A model generated the notes under the pieces. The model was not told the DNA's origin, did no database searches, and saw only the letters and a program-made list of their open reading frames with translations. From Rhodocyclaceae bacterium (GTDB taxonomy: Bacteria > Pseudomonadota > Gammaproteobacteria > Burkholderiales > Rhodocyclaceae), in the NCBI GenBank assembly GCA_020445745.1, contig JAGRGB010000186.1:17382-81381 (forward strand): 64,000 nucleotides of DNA, given 5' to 3'. Every line of letters starts with the position of its first letter. Position 1 is the first letter of the stretch. The position numbers and the translations under genes were made by a program. Shown here piece by piece: positions 1 to 11,756 of the stretch.

Positions 1-186
1 CTGTCTCCGGATCACCGCGAGATCCTGCTGCTGGTCGGGCTCGAGGAACTTTCCTACGAGGAATGCGCGGCCGTGGTCGGCATTCCGATCGGGACGGTGA
101 TGTCCCGCCTCGCCAGGGCCCGCGATCGACTGCGCGGGCTGCTGGCGGAAGTGGAGCCGGGTAGACGGTTGAAGCTGGTGAAATGA
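1..186 (+). CDS. ECF-type RNA polymerase sigma factor, C-terminal fragment
   Basis: Only the last 61 codons lie in the window. They form sigma-70 region 4, the helix-turn-helix that reads the -35 element: a [20 protein letters not shown] stretch followed by an Arg-rich helix ending RDRLRGLL. The short tail after region 4 is typical of extracytoplasmic-function sigma factors. The stop codon overlaps the start of the next gene (ATGA), and that gene encodes a membrane anti-sigma-like protein. The pair is therefore probably a sigma/anti-sigma unit. The stimulus cannot be inferred from the fragment. Confidence 0.85.
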   Translation: MSPDHREILLLVGLEELSYEECAAVVGIPIGTVMSRLARARDRLRGLLAEVEPGRRLKLVK

Positions 187-965
187 GCGATCGAGCGATT
201 AGCGAATCCGACCTCTGTGCCTACGTGGACGGCCGCCTCGATGGCGAGCGGTTGGCGACGGTCGAGGCCGGGCTGCTGCTGGACGAAGCCCAGCGCGCCC
301 GGGCGGGTGACTGGCGAGCCCAGGCCACCGCGCTGCGGGCGCTGTTCGATCCGGTGCTCGACGAGCCGGTTCCCGCCCGCCTGCTGCTCGCCGCGGGCGG
401 CAGGGCCGAGCGCCCCGGCCGCCCCGCCAGCGCCTGGCGCTGGGCGGCAGCGGTGGCATGGCTGGCGCTGGGTGCCGTCCTCGGCTACGGCGTCCGCGAC
501 TACCGCGGCGCCACGGATCCTGCAGCCGTGCTGCACGCCGGTCTGGCGCGCCAGGCGGCGATCGCGCACGCGGTGTACGTGCCCGAGGTGCGGCATCCGG
601 TCGAGGTCGGCGCCGATCAGCAGGCCCACCTCACCGGCTGGCTCAGCAAGCGGTTGGGAACACCGGTCACTGCGCCGCTGCTCGAGGCCGACGGCTATCG
701 ATTGATGGGCGGGCGCCTGCTGCCCAGCGAGGCGGGCCCGGGCGCCCAGTTCATGTATCAGGACGACGAAGGTCATCGCCTGACGCTGTATCTCAACCAC
801 GACCGCGACAAGGTCGATGACACCGCGTTCCGCTATGCCGAAGTGGAGGGTATTGCCGTGTTCTACTGGGTGGACGGCGGTACCGGCTACGCGCTGTCGG
901 CCGCGTTGCCGCGCGAGCGACTGCTGGCGATCGCCGGCAGGGTCTACCGGCAGCTCAATCCGTGA
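183..965 (+). CDS. transmembrane anti-sigma factor
   Basis: This 260-residue protein has an N-terminal cytoplasmic domain starting [16 protein letters not shown], the usual opening of anti-sigma domains. One hydrophobic segment follows at about residues 84–103, then a periplasmic domain of about 150 residues. The HxxxCxxC zinc motif of many anti-sigma domains is absent; only one Cys lies near the N-terminus. The gene overlaps the sigma factor by 4 nt and the downstream msrQ-like gene by 4 nt, so the three are probably translationally coupled. By family analogy it holds the sigma factor at the membrane until a periplasmic signal releases it. Confidence 0.75.
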   Translation: MSDRAISESDLCAYVDGRLDGERLATVEAGLLLDEAQRARAGDWRAQATALRALFDPVLDEPVPARLLLAAGGRAERPGRPASAWRWAAAVAWLALGAVLGYGVRDYRGATDPAAVLHAGLARQAAIAHAVYVPEVRHPVEVGADQQAHLTGWLSKRLGTPVTAPLLEADGYRLMGGRLLPSEAGPGAQFMYQDDEGHRLTLYLNHDRDKVDDTAFRYAEVEGIAVFYWVDGGTGYALSAALPRERLLAIAGRVYRQLNP

Positions 966-1738
966 CCATGCGACGACGCACCGACGAAGGGCCGGCCTCG
1001 GAGCCGCCGGCGCCCGGCGCCCCGCGCGCCGCTTCCGCAACCCCCGAATTGTCTTCACCTGCCGCGCCGACCGCCCTGTCGCCGGTGCGCCTGACCCTGC
1101 TCAAGGCATTGACGATCATCGCCTGCCTGTTGCCGGCGGCGCTGCTGCTACGCGCCTGGTTCGCGCAAGCCCTGGGGCCCGAGCCGGTCGAGGCGGTGGG
1201 CGAGGCGACCGGCGAATGGACCCTGCGCCTCCTTCTGCTGACCCTGGCGGTGACGCCGCTGCGCCGCCTCAGCGGTGCGCACTGGCTGTCGCGCCTGCGC
1301 CGCACCTTCGGTCTGTTCGCGTTCACGTATGGCTGCCTGCATTTCGCAAGCTATCTGTGGCTGGACCAGAACTTCGACTGGCACGCGATCGCGCAGGACA
1401 TCCTGAAGCGTCCGTTCATCGTGATCGGCTTCTCGGCACTGGCGCTGATGACACCGCTGGCCTTGACCTCCAACGCGGCGATGATCCGCCGGCTCGGCGG
1501 ACGTCGCTGGCAGTCACTGCACCGTTCGATCTATGCGATCGCGATCCTCGGCGTCGTGCACATGGCTTGGCAGGCCGACGGGAACCTGCTCGAACCCCTG
1601 TTCTACGCCGCTGCTCTGGCCTTGCTGCTGGGGCTGCGCGCGATCTGGCGCAATGCAGAGCGGCGGCGGCAATTGCAGTCGGCGGCGATACCGGTGGGCA
1701 CTGCCGGACGCAAGGTGATCAGGATCGTTTCCAAGTAG
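962..1738 (+). CDS. msrQ: MsrQ-like heme-binding membrane subunit (ferric reductase-like fold)
   Basis: This is a polytopic membrane protein of 258 residues with the ferric-reductase-like transmembrane domain. Candidate heme ligands are His127 (GCLHFASY), His187 (QSLHRSIY) and His200 (GVVHMAW). Their 60- and 13-residue spacing equals that of His91, His151 and His164 in E. coli MsrQ. MsrQ passes quinol electrons to the periplasmic molybdoenzyme MsrP, which repairs methionine sulfoxide. No msrP gene is present here. The neighbours are a sigma/anti-sigma pair, so stress control is plausible. Start is GTG at 962 or ATG at 968. The hydrophilic, Pro/Ala-rich first 40 residues are unusually long. 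The 3' end overlaps the convergent gene by 20 nt. Confidence 0.75.
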   Translation: MTMRRRTDEGPASEPPAPGAPRAASATPELSSPAAPTALSPVRLTLLKALTIIACLLPAALLLRAWFAQALGPEPVEAVGEATGEWTLRLLLLTLAVTPLRRLSGAHWLSRLRRTFGLFAFTYGCLHFASYLWLDQNFDWHAIAQDILKRPFIVIGFSALALMTPLALTSNAAMIRRLGGRRWQSLHRSIYAIAILGVVHMAWQADGNLLEPLFYAAALALLLGLRAIWRNAERRRQLQSAAIPVGTAGRKVIRIVSK

Positions 1739-2048
1739 CCGTGTCGGTCAGGCGATAGACCAGGCCCGGTTCGAGGAACAGTTCCCCGCCTTCGATCAGA
1801 TCGCGCTCCTTGCTGTCTGCGACGCGGTCGAAGTGGTAATCGTGGCCGCAGAAACGCACGTGTTCGAAGATCGGCTCGCCCATGTAGCTGCCGATCCGGT
1901 CGTCGCAGGCCTGCAGCGCCGACGGCGACAGCACGACCACGCCCCATCGCCGCCAGTAACCCGGACTCTGCCGATAGGCAATTTCGCGCCGCACGGCCCA
2001 TACCGGGATCCAGAACAGCAACAGAATGACGAAGATGACGCTTTCCAT
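1719..2048 (-). CDS. small membrane-anchored protein of unknown function
   Basis: This 109-residue protein starts with one hydrophobic helix (residues 4–17, IFVILLLFWIPVWA) followed by a soluble domain of about 90 residues. That domain has a WRRWGVVVLSP segment and a Cys/His pair in RFCGHDYHFD. I chose the start directly before the hydrophobic helix because upstream codons in frame look like non-coding sequence. The 3' end overlaps the tail of the convergent msrQ-like gene. I do not recognise a family, and the gene may be lineage-specific. Confidence 0.55.
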   Translation of the reverse strand: MESVIFVILLLFWIPVWAVRREIAYRQSPGYWRRWGVVVLSPSALQACDDRIGSYMGEPIFEHVRFCGHDYHFDRVADSKERDLIEGGELFLEPGLVYRLTDTATWKRS

Positions 2049-2142
2049 GGGCCGTCTCCTATCAGGGGACAATAGGTCGACCCGCATGCCATGCTGCCGG
2101 TTCCAGTCCGTGCCGAGCGCCCGCCACGCGGCGCGCAACAAT

Positions 2143-2733
2143 TCACGCTTTGTTGCGAATCGCGCTCTTCGGCCGGAAGGCCTTGACCACTGCATCGTTG
2201 GTTTCGACGTAGGGGCCGCCGATCAGGTCGATACAGTAGGGAACAGCGGCAAAAATGCCGGCGACCTTGAGCGTTCCGTCGTCGTCGCGCAGTCCCTCGA
2301 GGGTTTCCCGGATCGATTTCGGCTGGCCCGGCAGATTGAGGATCAGCGTGCAGCCGCGAATCGCGCCGAGCTGGCGCGAGAGGATCGCGGTCGGCACGAA
2401 ATTGAGCGAGATCTGGCGCATCTGTTCGCCGAATCCGGGCATCAGCCGATCGGCCACCGCCATCGTCGCCTCCGGCGTGACGTCACGGGGGGACGGTCCG
2501 GTGCCGCCGGTGGTCAGCACCAGGTCGCAACCGACGGCGTCACACAATTCGATCAGCGTGCGCTCGATCACCGGCTGCTCGTCAGGGATCAGGCGGGACT
2601 CCATCTGCCAAGGGGACGCCAGCGCCGTGGCGAACCATTCGCGCAAGGCGGGCACGCCCTGATCCTCATAGACGCCGCTCGATGCACGGTCGCTGATCGA
2701 CACCAGCCCGATACGAAACACCTCATCCTTCAT
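2143..2733 (-). CDS. mog: molybdopterin adenylyltransferase
   Basis: This 196-residue protein belongs to the MoaB/Mog family. It adenylates molybdopterin before molybdate insertion. The N-terminus (FRIGLVSISDRASSG) is the family's first strand and loop, and TTGGTGPSPRDVTPEA is the signature nucleotide and MPT-binding loop. The length matches E. coli MogA. The start is at the Met of MKDEVFRIG, overlapping the upstream darP gene on the same strand by 11 nt. The order pmbA (divergent)–darP–mog is a common betaproteobacterial arrangement. A molybdoenzyme such as an MsrP partner for the nearby msrQ would need this cofactor, though no such enzyme lies here. Confidence 0.9.
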   Translation of the reverse strand: MKDEVFRIGLVSISDRASSGVYEDQGVPALREWFATALASPWQMESRLIPDEQPVIERTLIELCDAVGCDLVLTTGGTGPSPRDVTPEATMAVADRLMPGFGEQMRQISLNFVPTAILSRQLGAIRGCTLILNLPGQPKSIRETLEGLRDDDGTLKVAGIFAAVPYCIDLIGGPYVETNDAVVKAFRPKSAIRNKA

Positions 2734-3283
2734 CGCCTCTGTCCTCCTGGGCCGGTCCCCGGCTCTCGCTGCCGGCTCCGTCATCGTACGCCCGCAGCAG
2801 CCGGAACAACTGGCGATAGGCCTTCGGCGCCTTGCCCGATTGCTGTTCCTTCAAGGCGTTGCGACGCAACACCCGCAATTGCTGCAGATCGGCATGCGGC
2901 CACTGTCGGGCGACCTGCCGAAGCACCGATTCGTCGGCCAGCAGACGCTCACGCAGATCCTCCAGCCGATGCTGCCGGGCCACCTGTTCCTGCGAACGGC
3001 CGGCCAGTTCGTCGAGCGCCTGGCGAATCGGCTCCGCGTCCACGTCGCGCATCAGGCGGCCGATGTACTGCAGTTGGCGCCGCCGGGCACCGTGCTGGCG
3101 AATGCGCTGCGCGTCTAGCACCGCGTCGCGCAGGGGCTCGGGCATCGCCACCCGCTGCAGGCGTTCACTGCCGAGCGCCACCAGCGCTTCGCCGAGGGCC
3201 TGCAGTTCCAGCATCTCCTTCTTGCGGCGGGTCTTGCTGACGGGCGCATCGACGCCGCCGTTGTCCGGCTGGGTGTCTTGCAT
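2723..3283 (-). CDS. darP: ribosome maturation factor DarP/YjgA (DUF615)
   Basis: This is a highly charged, mostly helical protein of 186 residues. Family hallmarks are the basic SKTRRKKEMLELQALGEAL segment near residue 16 and the C-terminal AYRQLFRLLRAYDD. In E. coli the protein (YjgA/DarP) binds late 50S precursors and helps form the peptidyl-transferase centre. The gene is divergent from pmbA with a 61-bp gap, an arrangement conserved in many beta- and gammaproteobacteria. It is followed with an 11-nt overlap by mog on the same strand, so the two are likely cotranscribed. Confidence 0.88.
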   Translation of the reverse strand: MQDTQPDNGGVDAPVSKTRRKKEMLELQALGEALVALGSERLQRVAMPEPLRDAVLDAQRIRQHGARRRQLQYIGRLMRDVDAEPIRQALDELAGRSQEQVARQHRLEDLRERLLADESVLRQVARQWPHADLQQLRVLRRNALKEQQSGKAPKAYRQLFRLLRAYDDGAGSESRGPAQEDRGDEG

Positions 3284-3344
3284 CGGGCGGAGGTCGCAGT
3301 TAAGGGGTTAAGATTATAAACTCGCCATCGCAACGCCCCGCCCC

Positions 3345-4685
3345 ATGTCCAGTCAAGGCTTCAACTTTTCGACAGACCAGCTCGCCGCCATTGCCGGACG
3401 CATTCTCGAGCATGCCCGCAAGCTCGGCGCCAGCGCCTGTGAAACGGACGTCTCGGAAGGTTTCGGCCAGGGCGTGACGGTACGCAAGGGCGAGACCGAC
3501 ACGATCGAATACAACCGTGACAAGGGTGTCGGCGTCACCGTCTACCTGGGCCAGCAGCGGGGCCATGCATCGACCTCGGACTTCTCGGTAGAAGCCCTCC
3601 AAGCGGCCGTCGAAGCCGCTGTCCAGATTGCCCGCTTTACCGCGGAGGATCCCTGCGCAGGCTTGGCCGAGGAAGCGTTGCTGGCAACCGAGATCCCGGA
3701 CCTCGACCTGTTCCATCCGTGGGCGCCGAGCGTCGAGGAAGCGCTGCAGATGGCCGGCCGTTGCGAACAAGCGGCCTTCGACGCCAGCCCCAGCATCAGC
3801 AATTCGGAAGGGGCCAGCGTATCGAGCCAGCAGTCGCATTTCGTATCGGCCAACAGCCTGGGGTTCTGCGCAGGCTATGCCACCACCCGGCACAGCGTTT
3901 CCTGTTCGGTGATCGCCGGCCATGGCGACGGCATGCAGCGGGACGACTGGTACGACAGCCGGCGCGACGCCGCAGACCTGCAGAGCGCGGAGGAAATCGG
4001 TGCGACCGCGGCTCTACGCGCCCAGGCGCGCCTGGGCGCGAAACGAATCGCGACCTGCGAAGTCCCGGTGCTGTTCGAGGCGCCTCTGGCGGTGTCGCTG
4101 CTCGGCAATTTCGTTCACGCCGCGAGCGGCGGCGCGCTCTACCGGCGAGCATCGTTCCTGATGGACGGCATCGGCCGACGACTTTTCGCGCCCCACGTAG
4201 ACATCGACGAGCGGCCGCACCTGCCCAAGGCCGCGGGCAGCGCACCATTCGACAGCGACGGTGTCGCCACAAGCGACCGCCGGGTGGTCGCCGGCGGCAT
4301 CCTCGAGGGCTACTTCCTGAGCTGCTACTCGGCTCGCAAGCTCGGCATGCAGACCACCGGCAACGCGGGAGGCTCCCATAACCTGATGATCAGCCACGGT
4401 GACCGGGACTTCGACCAGATGCTGGCGCTGATGGACCGTGGCCTGCTGGTCACCGAGTTGCTGGGCCAGGGTGTCAATTACGTCACCGGTGACTATTCGC
4501 GCGGCGCCGCGGGCTTCTGGGTCGAGAATGGACGGATCAGTCATCCCGTCGAGGAAATAACGATTGCCGGCAATCTCGCGGAAATGTTCGCCGCCATCGT
4601 CGAGATCGGCGCCGATGTCTGGGACCGCGGCGCCAAGCACACCGGCTCGATCCTCATCGAACGGATGAAGATCGCCGGCAAGTGA
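3345..4685 (+). CDS. pmbA: metalloprotease PmbA/TldE subunit
   Basis: This 446-residue protein is full-length for the TldD/TldE family. PmbA pairs with TldD to form a heterodimeric zinc protease that trims unfolded peptides and matures microcin B17 and CcdA. Characteristic segments are GVTVRKGETDTIEYNRDKG in the N-terminal domain, then STSDFS, and the C-terminal GNAGGSHNLM and GVNYVTGDYSRGAAGFW. The HExxxH motif belongs to the TldD partner and is absent here, as expected for the E subunit. No tldD gene lies in the window, which is normal. Confidence 0.93.
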   Translation: MSSQGFNFSTDQLAAIAGRILEHARKLGASACETDVSEGFGQGVTVRKGETDTIEYNRDKGVGVTVYLGQQRGHASTSDFSVEALQAAVEAAVQIARFTAEDPCAGLAEEALLATEIPDLDLFHPWAPSVEEALQMAGRCEQAAFDASPSISNSEGASVSSQQSHFVSANSLGFCAGYATTRHSVSCSVIAGHGDGMQRDDWYDSRRDAADLQSAEEIGATAALRAQARLGAKRIATCEVPVLFEAPLAVSLLGNFVHAASGGALYRRASFLMDGIGRRLFAPHVDIDERPHLPKAAGSAPFDSDGVATSDRRVVAGGILEGYFLSCYSARKLGMQTTGNAGGSHNLMISHGDRDFDQMLALMDRGLLVTELLGQGVNYVTGDYSRGAAGFWVENGRISHPVEEITIAGNLAEMFAAIVEIGADVWDRGAKHTGSILIERMKIAGK

Positions 4686-4827
4686 GGTGCGACCGCGACG
4701 GTCGGAACGGCGCCGCCGAAAACCCGCCATGCGCTCAGGAAAACCCTTATAGCTGACGCCCGGCGCGATCATTATCGTTCGTATGTTTGACAGACGACCA
4801 CCACACCAAGCGGAGGAGTGAGACAAC

Positions 4828-5913
4828 ATGGAACGTCGTTCGTTTCTGAAGCAGGCCGGTGTCGGCGTTGCCGCCGGCGCTACCCTTATCAGCCCGGCGC
4901 GAGCCGCCGAACTGCCGAGCCTCAAATGGCGGCTGGCGTCGAGCTTTCCGAAGAGCCTGGACACCATCTTCGGCGCGGCCGACGTTTTCGCCAAGCGGGT
5001 TCTCGAGGCCAGCGGCGGCAAGTTCGAGATCCGCGTATTTCCCGGTGGCGAACTGGTGCCGGCTTTTTCGGTGATGGATGCCGTCAAGGACGGCACCGTC
5101 GAATGCGGTCACACCGCGTCCTACTATTTCTTCGGCAAGGATCCCACCTTCGCCCTCGACACCTCGGTGCCGTTCGGCCTGAACTACCGCCAGTTCGCGG
5201 CATGGACGCGCCACGGCGGCGGCCTCGAATTGCTGCGCGAGTTCTTCGCCGGTTACAACATCATGAACTTCCCGATGGGCAACACCGGCGCCCAGATGGG
5301 CGGCTGGTTCCGCAAGGAAATCAAGACCGTCAAGGATCTCGAAGGCCTGAAATTCCGAGTCGGGGGCTTTGCCGGGCAGGTGCTGGCCAAGCTCGGCGTG
5401 GTGCCGCAGCAGATTCCGGGCGGTGACGTCTATCCCTCCCTCGAGAAGGGCACCATCGACGCGGCGGAATGGGTCGGTCCGTACGACGATCTGAAGCTCG
5501 GCTTCAACAAGGTGGCCAAGTACTACTACTACCCGGGTTGGTGGGAAGGCGGCCCGAACCTGTCGCTGTACATCGGCAAGGACAAGTGGGAAGGCCTGCC
5601 ACCGGAGTACCAGGCCATCGTGCTGGCAGCGGCGGCCGAAGCCGACATCGACATGATGGCCAAGTACGACTCCAAGAACCCCACCGCGCTCAAGCAGCTG
5701 GTGGCCGGCGGCGCCCAGTTGCGCCCGTTCCCGTTGCCGGTTCTGGAAGCCTGCTACAAGGCAGCGCAGGAGGTCTACGACGAGGTCGGTAAGAGCAATG
5801 CCGCGTTCAAGAAGATCCACGACCACATGACCGACTTCCAGAAGGACCAGACCCTCTGGGCGAGCGTCGCCGAAGGCAACTTCGACCGCTTCATGCAGAG
5901 CCGCAAGCGCTGA
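4828..5913 (+). CDS. TRAP transporter substrate-binding protein (DctP family, TakP-like)
   Basis: This is a 361-residue periplasmic binding protein. The N-terminus MERRSFLKQ with a following hydrophobic stretch is a twin-arginine signal, cleaved after about residue 27. The body shows DctP hallmarks: a KGTIDAAEWVGPYDD segment and the YYYYPGWWEGG region resemble the 2-oxo-acid and lactate-binding TakP group. TRAP binding proteins hand their ligand to DctQ/DctM in the inner membrane, driven by sodium. Matching dctQ and dctM genes lie 0.8 kb away on the opposite strand, which is unusual because most TRAP systems are one operon. The exact ligand cannot be read from sequence. A GGAGGAG Shine-Dalgarno precedes the ATG. 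Confidence 0.88.
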   Translation: MERRSFLKQAGVGVAAGATLISPARAAELPSLKWRLASSFPKSLDTIFGAADVFAKRVLEASGGKFEIRVFPGGELVPAFSVMDAVKDGTVECGHTASYYFFGKDPTFALDTSVPFGLNYRQFAAWTRHGGGLELLREFFAGYNIMNFPMGNTGAQMGGWFRKEIKTVKDLEGLKFRVGGFAGQVLAKLGVVPQQIPGGDVYPSLEKGTIDAAEWVGPYDDLKLGFNKVAKYYYYPGWWEGGPNLSLYIGKDKWEGLPPEYQAIVLAAAAEADIDMMAKYDSKNPTALKQLVAGGAQLRPFPLPVLEACYKAAQEVYDEVGKSNAAFKKIHDHMTDFQKDQTLWASVAEGNFDRFMQSRKR

Positions 5914-5938
5914 GCCGCCACGACCGGCTGCCGGTGTC

Positions 5939-5964
5939 CGACGCCCCGCCCCGGCGGGGCGTCG
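5939..5964. terminator. GC-rich hairpin after the TRAP binding-protein gene
   Basis: A perfect 12-bp inverted repeat (5939–5950 with 5953–5964, sequence CGACGCCCCGCC and its complement) sits between the convergent TRAP binding-protein and dioxygenase genes. No U-tract follows on either strand, so it may act as a bidirectional stabilising hairpin or a weak terminator. Confidence 0.55.
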
Positions 5965-5968
5965 TCGT

Positions 5969-6574
5969 CTACTCGTCGGCTTTTTCGAGGACGAAGTCGA
6001 AGCGGCCGACGACCGGGCCGCCTGCCGACTGTCCGAGCCTGACCGTCTGGGCGGCCTCCCGCAGTGCCAGGCGGCCGGCACTTATCCCGCGCTCACCGCT
6101 GCTTCGGGGGAGGTACAGTTGGGTCACCAGGAGTTCGTCCCCACCGCGCAGCAGTCGCAGGTGGAAATGCGGAGGGCGGGACGAATAGCCGGCCGGGACG
6201 ACGGTCGCGAAGGCATAGCGCCCCCCTTCGTCGGTCAGCGAGACGCCGAAGCCCTGGAAGCCGGGATCCCGCTGGCCGGGCAATGGGTCACCGGAGTGGA
6301 TGTATCGACCGCCGGCATCGGTCTGCCACAGTTCGATGCGTACCCCGGCGAGTGGCGCGCCGTCGGTATCGACGACGCGACCCTCGAGGCGGATCCGCTC
6401 GCCGCGCGCCGGGCGCTCGTGTCCGCGGATCGCGGTGAGGTCGTTGTCGGTGTCCGACGGCACCACGTCCGGATAGAACGGACCCTCGACATCCTGCGGG
6501 GTCGGCACCAATGACCCCGCCTGCACGACTCCGGCAAGCATCACGCCAGCCAGTCCGGCAAAGCGATTTCGCAT
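5969..6574 (-). CDS. exported intradiol ring-cleavage dioxygenase
   Basis: This 201-residue protein resembles protocatechuate 3,4-dioxygenases. The four non-heme Fe(III) ligands of the family can be placed: Tyr91 (GGRYIH), Tyr130 (PAGYSSRPPHFH), His136 and His138. A short signal peptide (residues 1–19) suggests export, as in several exported intradiol-type dioxygenases of unknown substrate. It lacks the N-terminal dimerisation extension of catechol 1,2-dioxygenases. The gene lies between the two halves of a TRAP transporter, so its substrate could be linked to the transported compound. That link is inference only. Confidence 0.82.
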   Translation of the reverse strand: MRNRFAGLAGVMLAGVVQAGSLVPTPQDVEGPFYPDVVPSDTDNDLTAIRGHERPARGERIRLEGRVVDTDGAPLAGVRIELWQTDAGGRYIHSGDPLPGQRDPGFQGFGVSLTDEGGRYAFATVVPAGYSSRPPHFHLRLLRGGDELLVTQLYLPRSSGERGISAGRLALREAAQTVRLGQSAGGPVVGRFDFVLEKADE

Positions 6575-6694
6575 GACCGAGCCTCCGGGTGTTTCAGTTC
6601 GGGATCGATGCGACCACAGTTGGTTCCCGCGGCGAGGAACATGCCGCCGCGGCTGCCCATCGAGCCGGTTCCCGACGTCGGGCAGCCGTGCAGG

Positions 6695-8418
<1,724 letters not shown>

Positions 8419-8422
<4 letters not shown>

Positions 8423-8985
8423 TTGGCGCCCTCCGCGTCGGCGTGCGCACCAACATGGCCGCCCTTCGTCAGCGGGTCTGGAGCGCGCCCGGCAACGAAG
8501 GCGATGCGCTTGATCAGCTCGGACACGGCCTGCAGGCCGAGCAGCGTGAATCCGACCGGAATCAGCAGGCGGACCGGCCAGCGGATCAGGCCACCGGCAT
8601 TGGAGGACTGCTCGTCATTGACGTAGGACTCGACGAACGACGGCCATGACATCGTCACCAGCATCACGCACACCGGCAGCAGGAACAGCACGATGCCGAC
8701 GATGTCGACCCAGTTGCGGCCCTTGGCGGTAAGCCGGTTGGAGACCAGGTCGATGCGTACGTGCTCGTTGCGCAGGAAGGTATAGCCCGAGCACAGCAGG
8801 AACACCGCCGAGAACAGGTACCACTGAACCTCGAGCATCGCGTTCGAACTGAGATTGAAACCATAGCGGCTGATCGCGTTGCCGGCGCTGATCAGCGACG
8901 CCAGCAGGACCAGCCACAGCGCAGCGCGGCCTACCTTGTCGTTGACCCAGTCGATCGAACGGGCCAGCTTGAGCAGCAAATTCAC
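8419..8985 (-). CDS. dctQ: TRAP transporter small permease (DctQ)
   Basis: This is a four-helix membrane protein of 188 residues, the small subunit that scaffolds DctM in the inner membrane. Family features are the first helix ending SAGNAISRYGFN, the central EVQWYLFSAVFLL helix, and the amphipathic RNEHVRIDLV segment. I chose the GTG start at 8985 because a GGGGAGG ribosome-binding sequence sits 8 nt upstream and the first helix then has normal length. The gene overlaps dctM by 4 nt. The last 30 residues form a hydrophilic tail, longer than usual. Confidence 0.88.
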
Positions 8986-9189
8986 CTGATGATCCTCCCC
9001 TGCCCCGCCTGCCGCCGGCAGCACGCCAGGACCTCGAAACGATGCCCGCTCCTGCGCGGGCGCTACCGCCAGCATTATGGACGGGATCCCGCTTCGGACA
9101 ATCAGGGGAAACGCTTAAGCTGGAACCGGCGGGTGGACAGCCGCCGGCCGGCGGGTCATTCTTTTGCGCCCTGCCCGCTGGAGTCCGCC

Positions 9190-9825
9190 ATGCCAACCCT
9201 CATCTGCCTGGTCAGGCACGGTGAAACCGCCTGGAATCTGGAACGCAGGCTGCAGGGACACACCGACGTGCCCCTCAACCCTACTGGACTGGCCCAGGCC
9301 GAGGCGACCGCACGAAGCCTCGCCGTGCATCGCTTCGACGCCATCTACAGCAGCGATCTGCAACGCGCGCGCCAGACGGCCGAAGCCGCGGCCCGCCGAC
9401 TCGGGCTCACCCCGGTTTGGCTCGCACAATTGCGCGAACGCCATTTCGGCAATTTCCAGGGGCTGACCTACGACCAGGCCCGGGCGCGTCACCCCGACGC
9501 CTTCCGGCTGTTCGAGCAGCGGGACCTGGAGCACGATTTCGGGCACGGCGAGAGCCTGTCGGCGTTCGCCGGGCGCATCGGCAGGACCGTCGCCGAACTG
9601 GCCGTGCGTCACCCGGGCGGGCGGTTGCTGCTGGTCGCCCACGGCGGTGTCCTCGACACCGTGCATCGCATGGTGCGCGGACTGCCGCTGCAACCGCCAC
9701 GCGATTTCCTGATACCCAACGCCGCCCTGAACTGGATCGAATACGACGACGGCAGCTGGCGGATCCTGTCGTGGGCCGAGCAGGCCCACCTCGAACACGC
9801 GCGCGACGAACTGCCCGATGCCTGA
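9190..9825 (+). CDS. histidine phosphatase family protein (PhoE/CobC-like)
   Basis: This 211-residue protein has the phosphoglycerate-mutase fold. The catalytic RHG motif is at residues 9–11 (LVRHGETAWN), the acid/base Glu region is LRERHFGNFQG, and the second catalytic His is in LLVAHGGVLD. The short length favours a broad-specificity phosphatase or alpha-ribazole phosphatase over a glycolytic mutase; the true gpmA is at 16.2–16.9 kb. No cobalamin genes flank it, so CobC is not supported by context. Some dozens of bases of divergent intergenic sequence separate it from dctQ. Confidence 0.85.
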   Translation: MPTLICLVRHGETAWNLERRLQGHTDVPLNPTGLAQAEATARSLAVHRFDAIYSSDLQRARQTAEAAARRLGLTPVWLAQLRERHFGNFQGLTYDQARARHPDAFRLFEQRDLEHDFGHGESLSAFAGRIGRTVAELAVRHPGGRLLLVAHGGVLDTVHRMVRGLPLQPPRDFLIPNAALNWIEYDDGSWRILSWAEQAHLEHARDELPDA

Positions 9826-9979
9826 GTTCCGGCCAGCCACGACGCGGCGCCGCCGCGACTGCCACCGAATCGACGCCGGGAGCCCGACCCGGTGCAACGG
9901 CCAGCCGCCCTGCCGCAGCGCACCATCCCCGCTCCGGTGCCGTGGTAACATCCGCCTTTACGCCTGAGCTGGGACAAGC

Positions 9980-11230
<1,251 letters not shown>

Positions 11231-11275
11231 CCGGACCGGGCACGCGGGAGCCGATCCACCGGCGGGAGGCATGGG

Positions 11276-11749
11276 ATGAAATGTCCGTTCTGCGGTGATC
11301 ACTCGACCCAGGTGACCGACACCCGGGAAAACGAGGATGCGGATATCGTGCGCCGGCGCCGGCGCTGCCTGGCCTGCGACAAGCGCTTCACGACCTACGA
11401 GCGCATCGATCTCAAGCTGCCGGTGGTGATCAAGCGCAATGGCAGCCGGACCGAGTTCGACCGCGCCAAGTTGCTCGCCAGCATGAAACTGGCGCTGCGC
11501 AAGCGCCCGGTGATGGCCGAGAGCGTCGATGCGGCGATCGGTCGCATCGAGGCCCGCCTGCTGTCGCTCGGCGAACGCGAGATACCGAGCGAGCGCATCG
11601 GCGAACTGGTGATGCACGAATTGCGCAAACTGGACACCGTAGCCTATGTGCGCTTCGCATCCGTCTACCGCAATTTCGAGGACGTGGACGGGTTCTCCGA
11701 GGCAGTGCGCGAGGTGACCCGCGGCCGCTCGAAATCGAACCGGAATTGA
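11276..11749 (+). CDS. nrdR: transcriptional repressor NrdR
   Basis: This 157-residue protein represses ribonucleotide reductase genes. The N-terminal zinc ribbon carries Cys3, Cys6, Cys31 and Cys34 (CPFC and CLAC pairs) with the basic RRRRRC segment that contacts NrdR boxes. An ATP-cone domain follows from about residue 49 ([12 protein letters not shown]) and senses ATP or dATP. Length matches the family. It sits between glyA and ribD, 7 bp before the latter, and is probably cotranscribed with it. Confidence 0.96.
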   Translation: MKCPFCGDHSTQVTDTRENEDADIVRRRRRCLACDKRFTTYERIDLKLPVVIKRNGSRTEFDRAKLLASMKLALRKRPVMAESVDAAIGRIEARLLSLGEREIPSERIGELVMHELRKLDTVAYVRFASVYRNFEDVDGFSEAVREVTRGRSKSNRN

Positions 11750-11756
11750 GCGCGGC

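Noticed and set aside
9826-9979. Glycine riboswitch upstream of glyA
   Set aside because: The 154-bp gap has no tandem glycine-aptamer pattern and no clear terminator–antiterminator pair.
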